A stretch of 64,000 nt of DNA from Paracoccus lichenicola (GCF_009708075.1 NZ_WMBT01000001.1:434001-498000), one strand, 5' to 3'; positions 36,157-45,433 are shown, counted from the stretch's first letter. Numbers and translations are program-made. The notes: generated from the sequence alone by a model not told the origin.

Positions 36157-36714
36157 TCAACCGTCGAGGGGGCGCGCGCCCTCCAGCAATCCCGCGATAT
36201 CCCCAAACACCTCCTGCCATTCCGCATCTTCCAGCGGCATGAAGCGCAGGAAATGCAGCAGGAACGCCCCCTCGCAGGCCAGGAACGCCAACCGGGCGCG
36301 GCGGCCCTCGGGCGTATGCGCATCCAGTCCCGTCAGCCGGTCCCGATACCACTCCTGGGTCGAACCCAGATGCTCCGGCGTCTGCATCAGCCCGGCCATC
36401 AGGCTGGCGGCCTTGGTCATCGACACCTCGTCCGCCTCTCGCGTGGCCGCCAGATGCGCGCGGATCCGCTGCACCCCGTCCGCGTCCGGCCCGGCCACCG
36501 CCGCGAATTTCGCGTCATAATCCCGGTTCCACCGCGCGAACATCGCGTCGATGATGTCGTCCTTGGTCCCGAAGGCATATTGCACGCCCCCCTTGGTGAT
36601 CCCGCAGGCGCGGGCCAGCGCGTCGATGGTCAGCGCGGCCGCGCCCCGGTTGCGGACCAGATCCTCGGCCGCGTCCAGCAGCTTCTCGCGGTCGATACTG
36701 CGCGGTCTTGCCAT
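36157..36714 (-). CDS. TetR-family repressor of the divergent MFS exporter
   Basis: A 185-residue regulator. The helix-turn-helix lies in about residues 10-55 (DREKLLDAAEDLVRNRG, LTIDALARACGITKGGVQYAFG) with the KGGVQYAF recognition helix. The C-terminal ligand domain is all-helical. It is divergent from an SmvA-like drug exporter with an ATACGATCGTAT palindrome between them. By analogy to SmvR/SmvA it probably represses the exporter and itself and is released by a cationic compound; the ligand is inferred, not shown. Confidence 0.9.
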   Translation of the reverse strand: MARPRSIDREKLLDAAEDLVRNRGAAALTIDALARACGITKGGVQYAFGTKDDIIDAMFARWNRDYDAKFAAVAGPDADGVQRIRAHLAATREADEVSMTKAASLMAGLMQTPEHLGSTQEWYRDRLTGLDAHTPEGRRARLAFLACEGAFLLHFLRFMPLEDAEWQEVFGDIAGLLEGARPLDG

Positions 36715-36729
36715 GAGGCCTCCATTTCC

Positions 36730-36741
36730 ATACGATCGTAT
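36730..36741. promoter_or_regulatory. TetR operator candidate ATACGATCGTAT
   Basis: A perfect 12-bp palindrome in the 82-base gap between divergent tetR (ATG 16 bases to the left) and the MFS gene (ATG 56 bases to the right). Position and symmetry fit a shared operator. Confidence 0.65.
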
Positions 36742-36796
36742 TTAAACTGATCCCCGGCGACTCGCCACCGGGTCGCGCCGCAATTTCAGGTGAACC

Positions 36797-38284
36797 ATGC
36801 CCGCCCGTTCCCCCTGGCTTGTCCTGGCCGTCGTTTCCAGCGCGCTGTTCCTGATCGTCATCGACATGACGGTGCTTTATACCGCGCTGCCGACGCTGAC
36901 GCGCGACCTGGGGGCCTCGGCCACGGAAAAGCTGTGGATCGTCAATGCCTATTCGCTGGTCGTGGCGGGGCTGCTGCCCGGCGCGGGGGCGCTTGGCGAC
37001 CGTTACGGCCACCGGCGGATGTTCATGATCGGGCTGGTGATCTTTGGCGCGGCCTCGCTGGCGGCGGGGTTCGCGCCCTCGTCCGCCCTGCTGATCGCGG
37101 CGCGCGCCCTGCTGGCCGTGGGCGCGGCGGCGATGATGCCCGCGACCCTGTCGATCATCCGCCACACCTTCGAGGATCCCGACCAGCGTGCCTTTGCCAT
37201 CGGCATCTGGGCGGCGGTCGCGTCGGGCGGGGCCGCGCTTGGGCCGGTGATCGGCGGCGCGCTGCTGGAACATTTCCATTGGGGCGCGGTGTTTTTGGTC
37301 AACCTGCCGGTGGTGCTGGCGGCGCTGGCGATGACGGCCGCCTTCGTGCCCGCAGGGAAGGGCCACGGGCATCACCCCTTCGACCCGGCGGGATCGCTGC
37401 AAATCCTGGTGGGCCTGGTCGGCGTGACGCTGGCCATCAAGGAAATCGCCAGGCCCGATCCGTCGGGATGGGTGCTGGTCCTGTCCGCCGGGGTGGGCCT
37501 GGCCGCGCTGACGCTGTTCTTCCGCCGCCTGCGCCGCCAGGCCAACCCGATGATCGACCTGACGCTGTTCCGCGATCCGCGCTTTGCGGGGGGCGTGATC
37601 GGCGCGGTCGTCTCGGCCGCGGCCCTGCTGGGGGTGCAGCTTGCCATCACGCAGCGCCTGCAACTGGTCCAAGGGCTGTCGCCGCTGCAAGCCGGGCTGT
37701 TCGTCCTGCCCATTCCGCTGGCGTCCTTCGTCGCCGGGCCGGTCGCGGGCCTGATGCTGGGCCGCCTGGGCGCGGGCCGCCTGCTGGCTGCGACCCTGGG
37801 GATCAGCGGGGCGGGCATCCTGATCTACGCGGCGGGCTTCGGCCATCGGGGGGTCGAGCTTCTGAGCTTTACCCTGATGGGCGCGGGCATCGGCGCGGCC
37901 ATGACGGCGGCATCGTCCGCCATCATGCTGAACGCGCCCACTGACCGCGCGGGCATGGCGGCCTCGGTCGAGGAAGTGTCCTATGAACTGGGCGGCGCGC
38001 TTGGCATCGCCATGCTGGGCAGCCTGATGGCCGGGATCTACAGCGCCAACCTTGCCGCCGCGGGCGGTTGGGGACCTGAGGCCACGGATTCGCTCGACGG
38101 CGCCCTGGCCCTGGCCGCGACCCTGCCCGCGCCCCAGGCCGGCCGCTTGCTGGACATCGCCAATGCCGCCTTCGACCGGGCCACGGGCGTGGTCGCGCTG
38201 ACGGCGGGGCTGACGCTGCTGGGGGCGGCGTTCTGGGTGGGCCGGATCGACCGTGCGGGCAAGGCGGTTCAGCAGGGCGCTTGA
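36797..38284 (+). CDS. MFS multidrug exporter, SmvA/QacA type (14 TM)
   Basis: A 495-residue proton-driven exporter of the DHA2 family. Motif D1/A regions are LIVIDMTVLYTALPTL and GALGDRYGHRRMFMIG; motif C-like GPVIGGALLEHFHWGAVF follows. About 14 hydrophobic segments can be counted. The first 150 residues resemble SmvA, which exports methyl viologen and quaternary ammonium compounds, more than other DHA2 proteins I know. Expression is probably set by the divergent TetR gene. The trkH start is about 30 bases downstream. Confidence 0.88.
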   Translation: MPARSPWLVLAVVSSALFLIVIDMTVLYTALPTLTRDLGASATEKLWIVNAYSLVVAGLLPGAGALGDRYGHRRMFMIGLVIFGAASLAAGFAPSSALLIAARALLAVGAAAMMPATLSIIRHTFEDPDQRAFAIGIWAAVASGGAALGPVIGGALLEHFHWGAVFLVNLPVVLAALAMTAAFVPAGKGHGHHPFDPAGSLQILVGLVGVTLAIKEIARPDPSGWVLVLSAGVGLAALTLFFRRLRRQANPMIDLTLFRDPRFAGGVIGAVVSAAALLGVQLAITQRLQLVQGLSPLQAGLFVLPIPLASFVAGPVAGLMLGRLGAGRLLAATLGISGAGILIYAAGFGHRGVELLSFTLMGAGIGAAMTAASSAIMLNAPTDRAGMAASVEEVSYELGGALGIAMLGSLMAGIYSANLAAAGGWGPEATDSLDGALALAATLPAPQAGRLLDIANAAFDRATGVVALTAGLTLLGAAFWVGRIDRAGKAVQQGA

Positions 38285-38316
38285 CGCCTGCCCGGGGGCG
38301 GGGCAAGCACAAGGCC

Positions 38317-39768
38317 ATGATCGACATTCGCCCCGTGGCCCATCCGATCGGCAAGATCATCGTGACCCTGGGGGTTGCGATGCTGGCGCCCATGCTGGTG
38401 GACTGGTGGCACGGCAATCCGCATTGGGAAATCTTCCTGCAATGTGGCGTGCTGACGATGGTGGCCGGCACGCTGGTCTCGGTCGCGACCTGGGGCGATT
38501 ACCGCAGCCTGTCGATCCACCAGGCGTTCCTGCTGACCTCCGGCCTCTGGGCGGTGCTGCCCCTGTTCGGCGCCCTGCCCTTCATGCTGGGCCAGCCCCA
38601 TGCCGGCTTCACGGACGCCTATTTCGAGGCCATGTCGGGCGTCACCACCACCGGCACCACGGCCTTCCCGGAACTGGACATCCTGCCGCGCGGCACGCAT
38701 CTGTGGCGCGCCATCCTGCACTGGATCGGCGGCCTGGGGATCGTCGTCGTGGCGATGGTGTTCCTGCCGGTCATGAAGGTCGGCGGGATGCAGTTCTTCC
38801 GGTCCGAGGGCTTCGACACCCTGGGCAAGATCATGCCCCGCGCGGGCGAGATCGCGGCCGAGATGACGCGCATCTACGTCATGCTGACGGGTTTCTGCAC
38901 CGTGACCTATCTGCTCTTGGGCATGAACGGGTTCGACGCCATCGTGCAGGCCTTCGGCACGGTGTCCACCGGGGGCTTTTCCAACTATGACGCCAGCTTC
39001 GGGGCCTTCCTGGGTCCGCTGGAATGGGCGGCGTCGGTCTTCATGGTGCTGGCGTCCCTGCCCTTCATCCGGCTGGTCCAGGGAATGCGCGGGCATTTCA
39101 CGCCGATCTGGCAGGACATGCAGGTTCGCGCCTATTTGCGCTGGATCCTGTATGCCTGCGCGATTATCGTGGCCTATCGGTTGATGGTCCTGCGGCACCC
39201 GGGCAATGTCTTCGACATCCTGCGGGAAACCGTGTTCAACACCGTGTCCACCTTTTCGGGCACCGGGTTCTTTTCGGCCAATGTCCTGGAATGGGGCCAC
39301 CTGCCCATCGCGGTGCTGATCATCTGCGGCCTGATCGGCGGCTGCACGGGATCGACCGCCTGCTCGGTCAAGGTGTTCCGCTATCTGGTGCTGTTCCAGG
39401 CCGTGCGCGCGCAGCTGCGCCGGATGCATTCGCCGCACCGCGTCTATGCCCTGCGCTACGAGGGCCGCCCGCTGGATCAGGACGTGATCGATTCGGTCAT
39501 GGCCTTCTTCACGCTGTTCATGCTGACCTTCGGGTTGCTGATCGTGGGCCTGTCGCTGACCGGCCTGCACCCCCGCACCGCGCTGACCGCCGCCTGGACC
39601 GCCATCGCCAACATCGGTCCCGTCTGGGGACCCGAGATCACCGCCAACGGTTCCGTCGTCCGCTTTCCCGAAGCGGCCAAGTGGCTGATGATCCTGGGCA
39701 TGTATCTGGGCCGGCTGGAGCTGGTGTCGGTCCTGGTCCTGCTGATCCCGCGGTTCTGGCGGGGTTAG
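38317..39768 (+). CDS. trkH: TrkH-type potassium uptake protein
   Basis: A 483-residue polytopic membrane protein that imports potassium with the NAD-binding TrkA, which is not in view. Four pore repeats are visible: MSGVTTTGTTAF, GTVSTGGFSNYD, NTVSTFSGTGFF and TAIANIGPVWGP, each with the selectivity-filter glycine. The start MIDIRPVAHPIGKII agrees with the family; an upstream TTG overlapping the MFS stop (TTGA) is less likely. The 3' end overlaps the convergent acetyltransferase by 4 bases. Confidence 0.93.
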   Translation: MIDIRPVAHPIGKIIVTLGVAMLAPMLVDWWHGNPHWEIFLQCGVLTMVAGTLVSVATWGDYRSLSIHQAFLLTSGLWAVLPLFGALPFMLGQPHAGFTDAYFEAMSGVTTTGTTAFPELDILPRGTHLWRAILHWIGGLGIVVVAMVFLPVMKVGGMQFFRSEGFDTLGKIMPRAGEIAAEMTRIYVMLTGFCTVTYLLLGMNGFDAIVQAFGTVSTGGFSNYDASFGAFLGPLEWAASVFMVLASLPFIRLVQGMRGHFTPIWQDMQVRAYLRWILYACAIIVAYRLMVLRHPGNVFDILRETVFNTVSTFSGTGFFSANVLEWGHLPIAVLIICGLIGGCTGSTACSVKVFRYLVLFQAVRAQLRRMHSPHRVYALRYEGRPLDQDVIDSVMAFFTLFMLTFGLLIVGLSLTGLHPRTALTAAWTAIANIGPVWGPEITANGSVVRFPEAAKWLMILGMYLGRLELVSVLVLLIPRFWRG

Positions 39769-40280
39769 GGGCGGCGCATCTGGAGTTGCTTTTCAAAAAA
39801 CATGTCCGGGTAAGGATCGTCGTTGAAGCGGTCGATCCGTGTCCAGCCGGTCTTGCGATAAAGGGCCACCGCTTCGGCCAGGGTGCTGTTGGTGTCCAGC
39901 ATCAGCCGATGAATGCCAAGGTCCACGGCCCGTGCCTCGATCTCGTCCATCAGGCGCCGGGATAGGCCATGGCCGCGCGCAGCCGGCGCGACCCAGACAC
40001 GCTTGACCTCGGCCTCGCCCCGGCCAAGCCCCTTCAGTCCGGCGCAGCCTATCGGCAGATCGCCCGACCATGCGATCAGAAACACCCCGCGCGGCGGCAC
40101 CATGTCGTCCGCCTCGGGATCACGGGACAGGGACACGTCAAATCCCTGCGGAAACCGCCGCGCGAGTTCGTCGTAATACTGGCGCAGGCAATCACGGGCC
40201 GCAGCGTCGCGAGGATCGGCTGGCGCGATCCTTGCAGCCGCCGGAAGACCGGACGGGCCAGTCTTTCCATCGCCACTCAA
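39765..40280 (-). CDS. GNAT N-acetyltransferase
   Basis: A 171-residue acetyltransferase. The acetyl-CoA loop is VKRVWVAPAARGHGLSRRLMDEIE and the C-terminal part is LDTNSTLAEAVALYRKTGW. The substrate is unknown. No ATG gives a full domain; the likely start is the TTG at 40280, which overlaps the TGA of the upstream SPOR/peptidoglycan-binding gene (TTGA), so it is probably translated by coupling. Confidence 0.78.
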   Translation of the reverse strand: MSGDGKTGPSGLPAAARIAPADPRDAAARDCLRQYYDELARRFPQGFDVSLSRDPEADDMVPPRGVFLIAWSGDLPIGCAGLKGLGRGEAEVKRVWVAPAARGHGLSRRLMDEIEARAVDLGIHRLMLDTNSTLAEAVALYRKTGWTRIDRFNDDPYPDMFFEKQLQMRRP

Positions 40281-41593
40281 GGCTGGGTCGGCATGGCCGC
40301 TTTGCCTGTCGCCCCCTCATTCGCCCCCGGACCCTTGCGCGCAAAGCTGTCCGACATCTCGGCCGCGATCCGCGCCTGACCCTGCGCGTCCGCCGCGGGC
40401 CAGATCAGGACAAACCCCTCGGCCCGGCCGTCGCGGACCCAGCCTTCGGCGCGGCCGACATGGGCGTCGTTCGCGCCTTCCAGCAGGACATGGCCGGGCT
40501 TGATGTCGCGGACGGGCTGCGGCACCCAGCCAAGGGCCGTCACCAGCCCCGACAGATCCAGCAGTTCCTGTTGCCCGCCGGGCTGGCTGAACAGGATCAG
40601 CGCCGCGCCCGACCCGTCCCTGGGGCCATAGATCGACAGCGCGCGTTCGGTCCGGTCGAATTGCAGCCGGTCCATGGGCGCCAGGACCGACAGGCCCGTG
40701 GCCGCGTCCTCCAGCGTCACCAGCCCGACCTCGGCCCGCCAGGCATCGCGGCGGGCGATCAACTCGCGCATGGCCGCGCCGGGATCGGGCGGCAGGCGGT
40801 TCGCCAGGATCGCGGCCTTGATCGCGTCGCGGGTGCGGGGACCGGTCTTGCCGTCGATCTCGCCATCATAAACGCCCGCCCATCGCAGCGCGCGCTGCAC
40901 CTGATCCAGCGGCGGCATCTCGGCGGGCGCCGTGGGCGGCGCGGGCAGGTCGGGGGCCTCGCCCGCCTCAATCACCGATCCAAGCTCGGCGGCATCCGAC
41001 ACGAAGGCGTCGTCGGGGACCAGATCGCCGTCCTTGAAGACATCCAGCCAGGCATCGGCGGCGGCGCGGTCCACAGGTCCCAGCACCACCCCGAACCAGC
41101 CGTTCGGAAGCTGCGCCAGCCCGGCCTCGGGGAAGGTCTTGCGCCATTCGGCCAGGGCGGCGTCGGCCTCCGCGCGCGCCTGCACCGATTGCAGGCGCAG
41201 ATAGGCGCCCGGCGCGGGCAGATCGGGCGGCAGGGCGGCGGGTTCGGCAACCTCGGCAACCGGCGCATCGGCCTGGGACGCCGGATCGCCCACAGGTGTC
41301 AGCACCACGTCGCCTTCCGGCACGGTAACGAAGCTGTCTTGCGGGATCTGCCCTGCCTTCTTCAGCGCCTCGATCCGCGCGCCCGCCTCCTCGGGCGTCA
41401 GGGGACCGATGGCGATGGCGGTCCAGCCGCGCGGCAGGGGGAACGTCACCACGTCGTTGAACTGGCCGGCCCAGCGGGCGGCGGCCCCTGCCGCCTCGGC
41501 ATCGTGCTTGGATTCGATGCGGATGACGGCATCCTGTGCAAAGCCCGCCAGCGGCAACCCTGCCGCCATCACCACCAAAGCCCAACGCCGCAT
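40277..41593 (-). CDS. Secreted SPOR-like / peptidoglycan-binding protein
   Basis: A 438-residue exported protein. A signal peptide (1-19, ending GFA-QDAV) is followed by two related SPOR-like units (about 22-95 and 128-195; compare RIESKHDAEAAGAAARW with RLQSVQARAEADAALAEW). A PG_binding_1-like helix bundle lies at about 228-285 (QVQRALRWAGVYDGEIDGKTGPRTRDAIKAA). The C-terminal 150 residues form a separate domain of unknown role. It is probably periplasmic and wall-associated. It is divergent from glyQ and followed by the coupled acetyltransferase. Confidence 0.8.
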   Translation of the reverse strand: MRRWALVVMAAGLPLAGFAQDAVIRIESKHDAEAAGAAARWAGQFNDVVTFPLPRGWTAIAIGPLTPEEAGARIEALKKAGQIPQDSFVTVPEGDVVLTPVGDPASQADAPVAEVAEPAALPPDLPAPGAYLRLQSVQARAEADAALAEWRKTFPEAGLAQLPNGWFGVVLGPVDRAAADAWLDVFKDGDLVPDDAFVSDAAELGSVIEAGEAPDLPAPPTAPAEMPPLDQVQRALRWAGVYDGEIDGKTGPRTRDAIKAAILANRLPPDPGAAMRELIARRDAWRAEVGLVTLEDAATGLSVLAPMDRLQFDRTERALSIYGPRDGSGAALILFSQPGGQQELLDLSGLVTALGWVPQPVRDIKPGHVLLEGANDAHVGRAEGWVRDGRAEGFVLIWPAADAQGQARIAAEMSDSFARKGPGANEGATGKAAMPTQP

Positions 41594-41686
41594 CCCCGTC
41601 CCCCTTGTTGGCCTTTATTGACCCTGTTCCCCGCCCCGCCTAGAAGGCGCGCAAGCATGTGCTGATCTATGCAAAGGACGGCCCCG

Positions 41687-42604
41687 ATGACCAGCCCCAA
41701 CCGACCCCGCAGCTTCCAGGAAATCATCCTGCGGTTGCAGAATTACTGGGCCGCCCAGGGCTGCGCCGTCCTGCAACCCTATGACATGGAGGTCGGCGCG
41801 GGCACCTTTCACCCCGCCACCACGCTGCGCGCCCTGGGCGGGCGGTCCTGGGCTGCCGCCTATGTCCAGCCCTCGCGCCGCCCGACCGACGGGCGCTATG
41901 GCGAGAACCCCAACCGCCTGCAGCATTATTACCAGTATCAGGTGATCATCAAGCCAAGCCCCGCGAACCTGCAGGATCTGTATCTGGGCAGCCTGCGTGC
42001 CATCGGCCTGGACCCCATGATCCACGATGTCCGCTTCGTCGAGGACGACTGGGAGTCCCCGACCCTCGGCGCATGGGGCCTTGGGTGGGAGGTCTGGTGC
42101 GACGGGATGGAGGTCAGCCAGTTCACCTATTTCCAGCAGGTCGGCGGCCACGACTGCCGCCCGGTGTCGGGCGAGCTGACCTATGGGCTGGAGCGTCTGG
42201 CGATGTATGTCCTGGGGGTGGAACATGTGATGGACATGCCCTTCAACGACCCCGAGGCACCGATCCCGCTGACCTATGGCGACATCTTCCGCCAGACCGA
42301 GCGCGAATATTCCCGCTGGAACTTCGACGTGGCCGACACCGACACCCTGTTCCAGCACTTCAAGGACGCCGAGGCCGAATGCGCCCGCATCCTGTCCGCC
42401 GACCCGGTGGACGGCGCGGGCCGCACGATCCCCATGGCGCACCCGGCCTATGACCAGGCGATCAAGGCCAGCCACATCTTCAACCTGCTGGACGCGCGCG
42501 GGGTGATCTCGGTCACGGAACGGCAGGCCTATATCGGCCGGGTGCGCGCGCTGGCGAAAGCCTGCGCCGACCTGTTCGTGACCACGGACGCGGCCCAGGC
42601 ATGA
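41687..42604 (+). CDS. glyQ: Glycyl-tRNA synthetase alpha subunit
   Basis: The 305-residue catalytic subunit of the bacterial alpha2beta2 glycyl-tRNA synthetase. Class II motifs include [54 protein letters not shown] and [22 protein letters not shown]. The start [14 protein letters not shown] is preceded by AGGA. Its stop overlaps the start of a DUF6446 gene (ATGA), which in turn overlaps glyS. Confidence 0.97.
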   Translation: MTSPNRPRSFQEIILRLQNYWAAQGCAVLQPYDMEVGAGTFHPATTLRALGGRSWAAAYVQPSRRPTDGRYGENPNRLQHYYQYQVIIKPSPANLQDLYLGSLRAIGLDPMIHDVRFVEDDWESPTLGAWGLGWEVWCDGMEVSQFTYFQQVGGHDCRPVSGELTYGLERLAMYVLGVEHVMDMPFNDPEAPIPLTYGDIFRQTEREYSRWNFDVADTDTLFQHFKDAEAECARILSADPVDGAGRTIPMAHPAYDQAIKASHIFNLLDARGVISVTERQAYIGRVRALAKACADLFVTTDAAQA

Positions 42605-43065
42605 ACGGCAAGATCGTCGGCATCGGGTTGCTGGTCATCGGCGCGGTCGCGGGCGGCGGCATGTGGTATCTGCAGGAATACCATTTCTACGACCGCATCC
42701 CCGCCACTGACACGATGATCGTGCAGACCGCCGCCGGCCCCGCCACGGTCCCGGTGACCGACTTCCAGGGCATCGACGCCGACAGCTCGCCCCTGCGCTG
42801 GCGGGCCTGCGCGGTGCTGTCCGAACAGCCCGCCGACCCCGTCCCCTTCGACGGCGCGACGCCCTTGGGCGCGCCCGGCTGGTTCGACTGCTTCGACCAC
42901 GGGCAGTTGACAACGGATCTCGCCTCGGGCGCGGCGCGCGCCGTCCTGGGCCAGGCCGAGATCCGCCCCGACGTGGACCGCGTGCTGGCGATCTATCCCG
43001 ACGGCCGCGTCTATGGCTGGCACCAATACAACGACAAGACCCCGGAACGCGGAGTGATGGACTGA
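42601..43065 (+). CDS. DUF6446-type single-pass protein between glyQ and glyS
   Basis: A 154-residue protein with one N-terminal membrane segment (about 4-24, [20 protein letters not shown]) and a likely periplasmic domain containing two cysteines (RACAVL, WFDCFD). It appears to match DUF6446, which I recall as being found in Rhodobacterales between the two glycyl-tRNA synthetase genes. It overlaps glyQ by 4 bases and glyS by 1 base, so all three are co-translated. The function is unknown. Confidence 0.75.
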   Translation: MNGKIVGIGLLVIGAVAGGGMWYLQEYHFYDRIPATDTMIVQTAAGPATVPVTDFQGIDADSSPLRWRACAVLSEQPADPVPFDGATPLGAPGWFDCFDHGQLTTDLASGAARAVLGQAEIRPDVDRVLAIYPDGRVYGWHQYNDKTPERGVMD

Positions 43066-45398
43066 TGCCCGACTTGCTGATCGAACTGTTCTCCGAGGAA
43101 ATCCCCGCCCGGATGCAGGCCCGCGCCCGCGAGGATCTGAAGAAGCTTGTGACCGACGGCCTGGTGAACGCCGGACTGACCTATGCGTCCGCCGGTGCCT
43201 TCAGCACCCCCCGCCGCCTGACCCTGGCAATCGAGGGACTAACGGCACAGAGTGCAGTTCTCCGAGAGGAAAAAAAGGGGCCGCCGATTGACGGCAGAGA
43301 CGAAGCAATTATCGGATTTCTACGTGGCGCAGGATTTGAAGCAGAGCCGAAATGGTATGCTGAGCGGATCCAATCACTACGAGACGGAAATGTTTTAACT
43401 AGCGACTATGTACTTGTGAGAGTAGGGGAGCAAAAAGGAAAGCGCTTCCTATTTGCTGGTTTTGAGTATCCCGGCCGCCCGGCCGCCGAGATCGTGGCCG
43501 AGGTGCTGGACGCCACCATCCGCAACTTCCCCTGGCCCAAGTCGATGCGGTGGGGCGCGGGGTCGCTCCGCTGGGTGCGCCCGCTGCACTCCATCCTCTG
43601 CCTGCTGTCGGACGAGGCGGGCGCCACCGTCGTCCCCCTGACCGTCGAGGGCATCGCGGCGGGCAACACCACGCGCGGCCACCGCTTCCTGTCCCCCGAC
43701 GCCTTCACCGTCACGGGCTTTGACGACTATGCCGCGAAACTCCGCCGCGCCCATGTGATTCTCGACAGCCACGAGCGCGAGGAAGCCATCCGCCAGGGCG
43801 CCGAAAACCTCGCCTTCGCGCGCGGCTGGCAGATCGTCCCCGACGACACCCTGCTGTCCGAGGTCGCCGGCCTCGTCGAATGGCCCGTCCCCCTGATGGG
43901 CGTGATCGAGCAGCGTTTCCTGGACCTGCCGCCCGAGGTCCTGCAAACCTCGATGAAGGAACACCAGAAGTTCTTCTCGGCCCGAAACCCCAAGACCGGC
44001 CGCATCGAAGGCTTCGTCACCGTCGCCAACATCGAGACCCCGGACGACGGCGCGACGATCCTGGCCGGGAACCAGCGGGTTCTGGCAGCGCGCCTGTCGG
44101 ACGCGGCGTTCTTCTGGGAAAACGACCTGCGCGAGGCGAAGGCGGGGATGGGGGCTTGGGCCGAAGGTCTGAAATCGGTGACGTTCCACAACAAGCTGGG
44201 CAGCCAGGCTGACCGGATCGAGCGCATCGCCGCCTTGGCGCGAGAGATCGCGCCTCTGGTCGGCGCCGATGCGGACCAGGCCGAACAGGCCGCGCGCTTG
44301 GCGAAACTGGACCTGCGCAGCGCCATGGTGGGCGAGTTCCCCGAACTGCAAGGCACCATGGGCCGATATTACGCGCTTGCCGCAGGCCAACCCGAGGCTG
44401 TGGCCGACGCCGCCCGCGACCACTACTCGCCGCTTGGCCCGTCGGATGATGTGCCGACTGCGCCGGTGTCGGTGGCAGTGGCTTTGGCTGACAAGATCGA
44501 TACGCTGACGGGGTTTTGGGCAATTGATGAGAAGCCCACAGGGTCGAAGGATCCCTATGCGCTGCGTCGGGCGGCATTGGGGGTTATTCGGCTGGTGCTG
44601 GGAAATAAAGTTAGACTTTCGACGAAAGAGGTAGTTGAGCAAACCATTTTGCGAGAGTTTATTCCACCTGCGCAAACCCTTGGTCAGAATGAAAGCGCCA
44701 AGGTTGATTCCTTAGAACGCAAACTTGCAGATCTGAACTGGCATCCCACGCTTCTTGGCTCCGGGTTGGCTTCGCGAAGCGATGCTGAAGCCGAACTTAT
44801 GACGCTGAAGGCCGAGGCTGAAGAAGCAGTTGCACATCGTGACAACGTGCTTGCACGCCTTGCTGCGGCTCCTGCCGACCTCCTCTCCTTCCTCCACGAC
44901 CGCCTCAAGGTCCATCTCCGCGACCAGGGCATCCGCCACGACATCATCGACGCCGTGCTGGCGCAGCTCGGCAACGACGACCTCGTGCTGGTCGCGCGTC
45001 GCGCCACCGCGCTGAACGCCATGCTGCAAACCGAGGATGGCCGGAACCTGACCCAGGGCCTCAAGCGCGCCGGGAACATCCTGGCGCAGGCCGAGGACAA
45101 GGACGGCGTCGAATACAGCTTCGGCGCGGACGTGAAGTTCGCGGAAACCAAGGAGGAACGCGCCCTGTTCGCCGCCCTCGACACCGCGGAACCCGCGATC
45201 AAGCAGGCCATCGCGGCGGAAGACTTCCCCGCCGCCATGACCGCCATCGCGCGCCTGCGCTCCCCCATCGACGCCTTCTTCGACACGGTGCAGGTCAACA
45301 CCGACCACCAAATCGTGCGCCGCAACCGCCTGAACCTGCTGCACCGCATCCGCGCCGCAGGCCAGCAGATCGCGGATTTCACCAAGGTCGAAGGCTGA
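43065..45398 (+). CDS. glyS: Glycyl-tRNA synthetase beta subunit
   Basis: The 777-residue tRNA-binding and editing-type subunit. Typical segments are LLIELFSEEIPARMQ at the N-terminus, RNFPWPKSMRWG, VLQTSMKEHQKFF, WENDLREA, ADKIDTLTGFWAIDEKPTGSKDPYALRRAALG and LLSFLHDRLKVHLRDQGIRHDIIDA. The length exceeds the roughly 690 residues usual for this chain. The additional residues fall in two stretches (about residues 75-130 and 500-605) where base composition drops sharply and rare codons appear. The frame is intact throughout. The ATG overlaps the DUF6446 stop (TGATG). Confidence 0.94.
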   Translation: MPDLLIELFSEEIPARMQARAREDLKKLVTDGLVNAGLTYASAGAFSTPRRLTLAIEGLTAQSAVLREEKKGPPIDGRDEAIIGFLRGAGFEAEPKWYAERIQSLRDGNVLTSDYVLVRVGEQKGKRFLFAGFEYPGRPAAEIVAEVLDATIRNFPWPKSMRWGAGSLRWVRPLHSILCLLSDEAGATVVPLTVEGIAAGNTTRGHRFLSPDAFTVTGFDDYAAKLRRAHVILDSHEREEAIRQGAENLAFARGWQIVPDDTLLSEVAGLVEWPVPLMGVIEQRFLDLPPEVLQTSMKEHQKFFSARNPKTGRIEGFVTVANIETPDDGATILAGNQRVLAARLSDAAFFWENDLREAKAGMGAWAEGLKSVTFHNKLGSQADRIERIAALAREIAPLVGADADQAEQAARLAKLDLRSAMVGEFPELQGTMGRYYALAAGQPEAVADAARDHYSPLGPSDDVPTAPVSVAVALADKIDTLTGFWAIDEKPTGSKDPYALRRAALGVIRLVLGNKVRLSTKEVVEQTILREFIPPAQTLGQNESAKVDSLERKLADLNWHPTLLGSGLASRSDAEAELMTLKAEAEEAVAHRDNVLARLAAAPADLLSFLHDRLKVHLRDQGIRHDIIDAVLAQLGNDDLVLVARRATALNAMLQTEDGRNLTQGLKRAGNILAQAEDKDGVEYSFGADVKFAETKEERALFAALDTAEPAIKQAIAAEDFPAAMTAIARLRSPIDAFFDTVQVNTDHQIVRRNRLNLLHRIRAAGQQIADFTKVEG
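43240..43470 (+). other. Low-G+C island 1 inside glyS
   Basis: Hand counts give 31 G+C of 60 at 43321-43380 and 25 of 60 at 43381-43440, far below the surrounding two thirds. Codons such as TTA, CTA, AGA, GTA and GAA, rare elsewhere, are frequent. It encodes the segment with KWYAERIQSLRDGNVLTSDY, which seems to be extra relative to other GlyS proteins. Confidence 0.75.
44455..44875 (+). other. Low-G+C island 2 inside glyS
   Basis: Hand counts give 28 G+C of 60 in both 44581-44640 and 44641-44700. The edges are gradual. The middle encodes a lineage-specific stretch (KVRLSTKEVVEQTILREF to LERKLADLNWHPTLLGSG) between two conserved GlyS blocks. Confidence 0.7.
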
Positions 45399-45408
45399 GG
45401 AACGCCCG

Positions 45409-45433
45409 GAAAAAGGTCCAGTGAACCTTTTTC
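45409..45433 (+). terminator. Rho-independent terminator of the glyQ-glyS operon
   Basis: A perfect 9-bp stem GAAAAAGGT (45409-45417) and ACCTTTTTC (45425-45433) with a 7-base loop lies 10 bases after the glyS stop. The stem itself supplies a five-T run. Confidence 0.75.
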
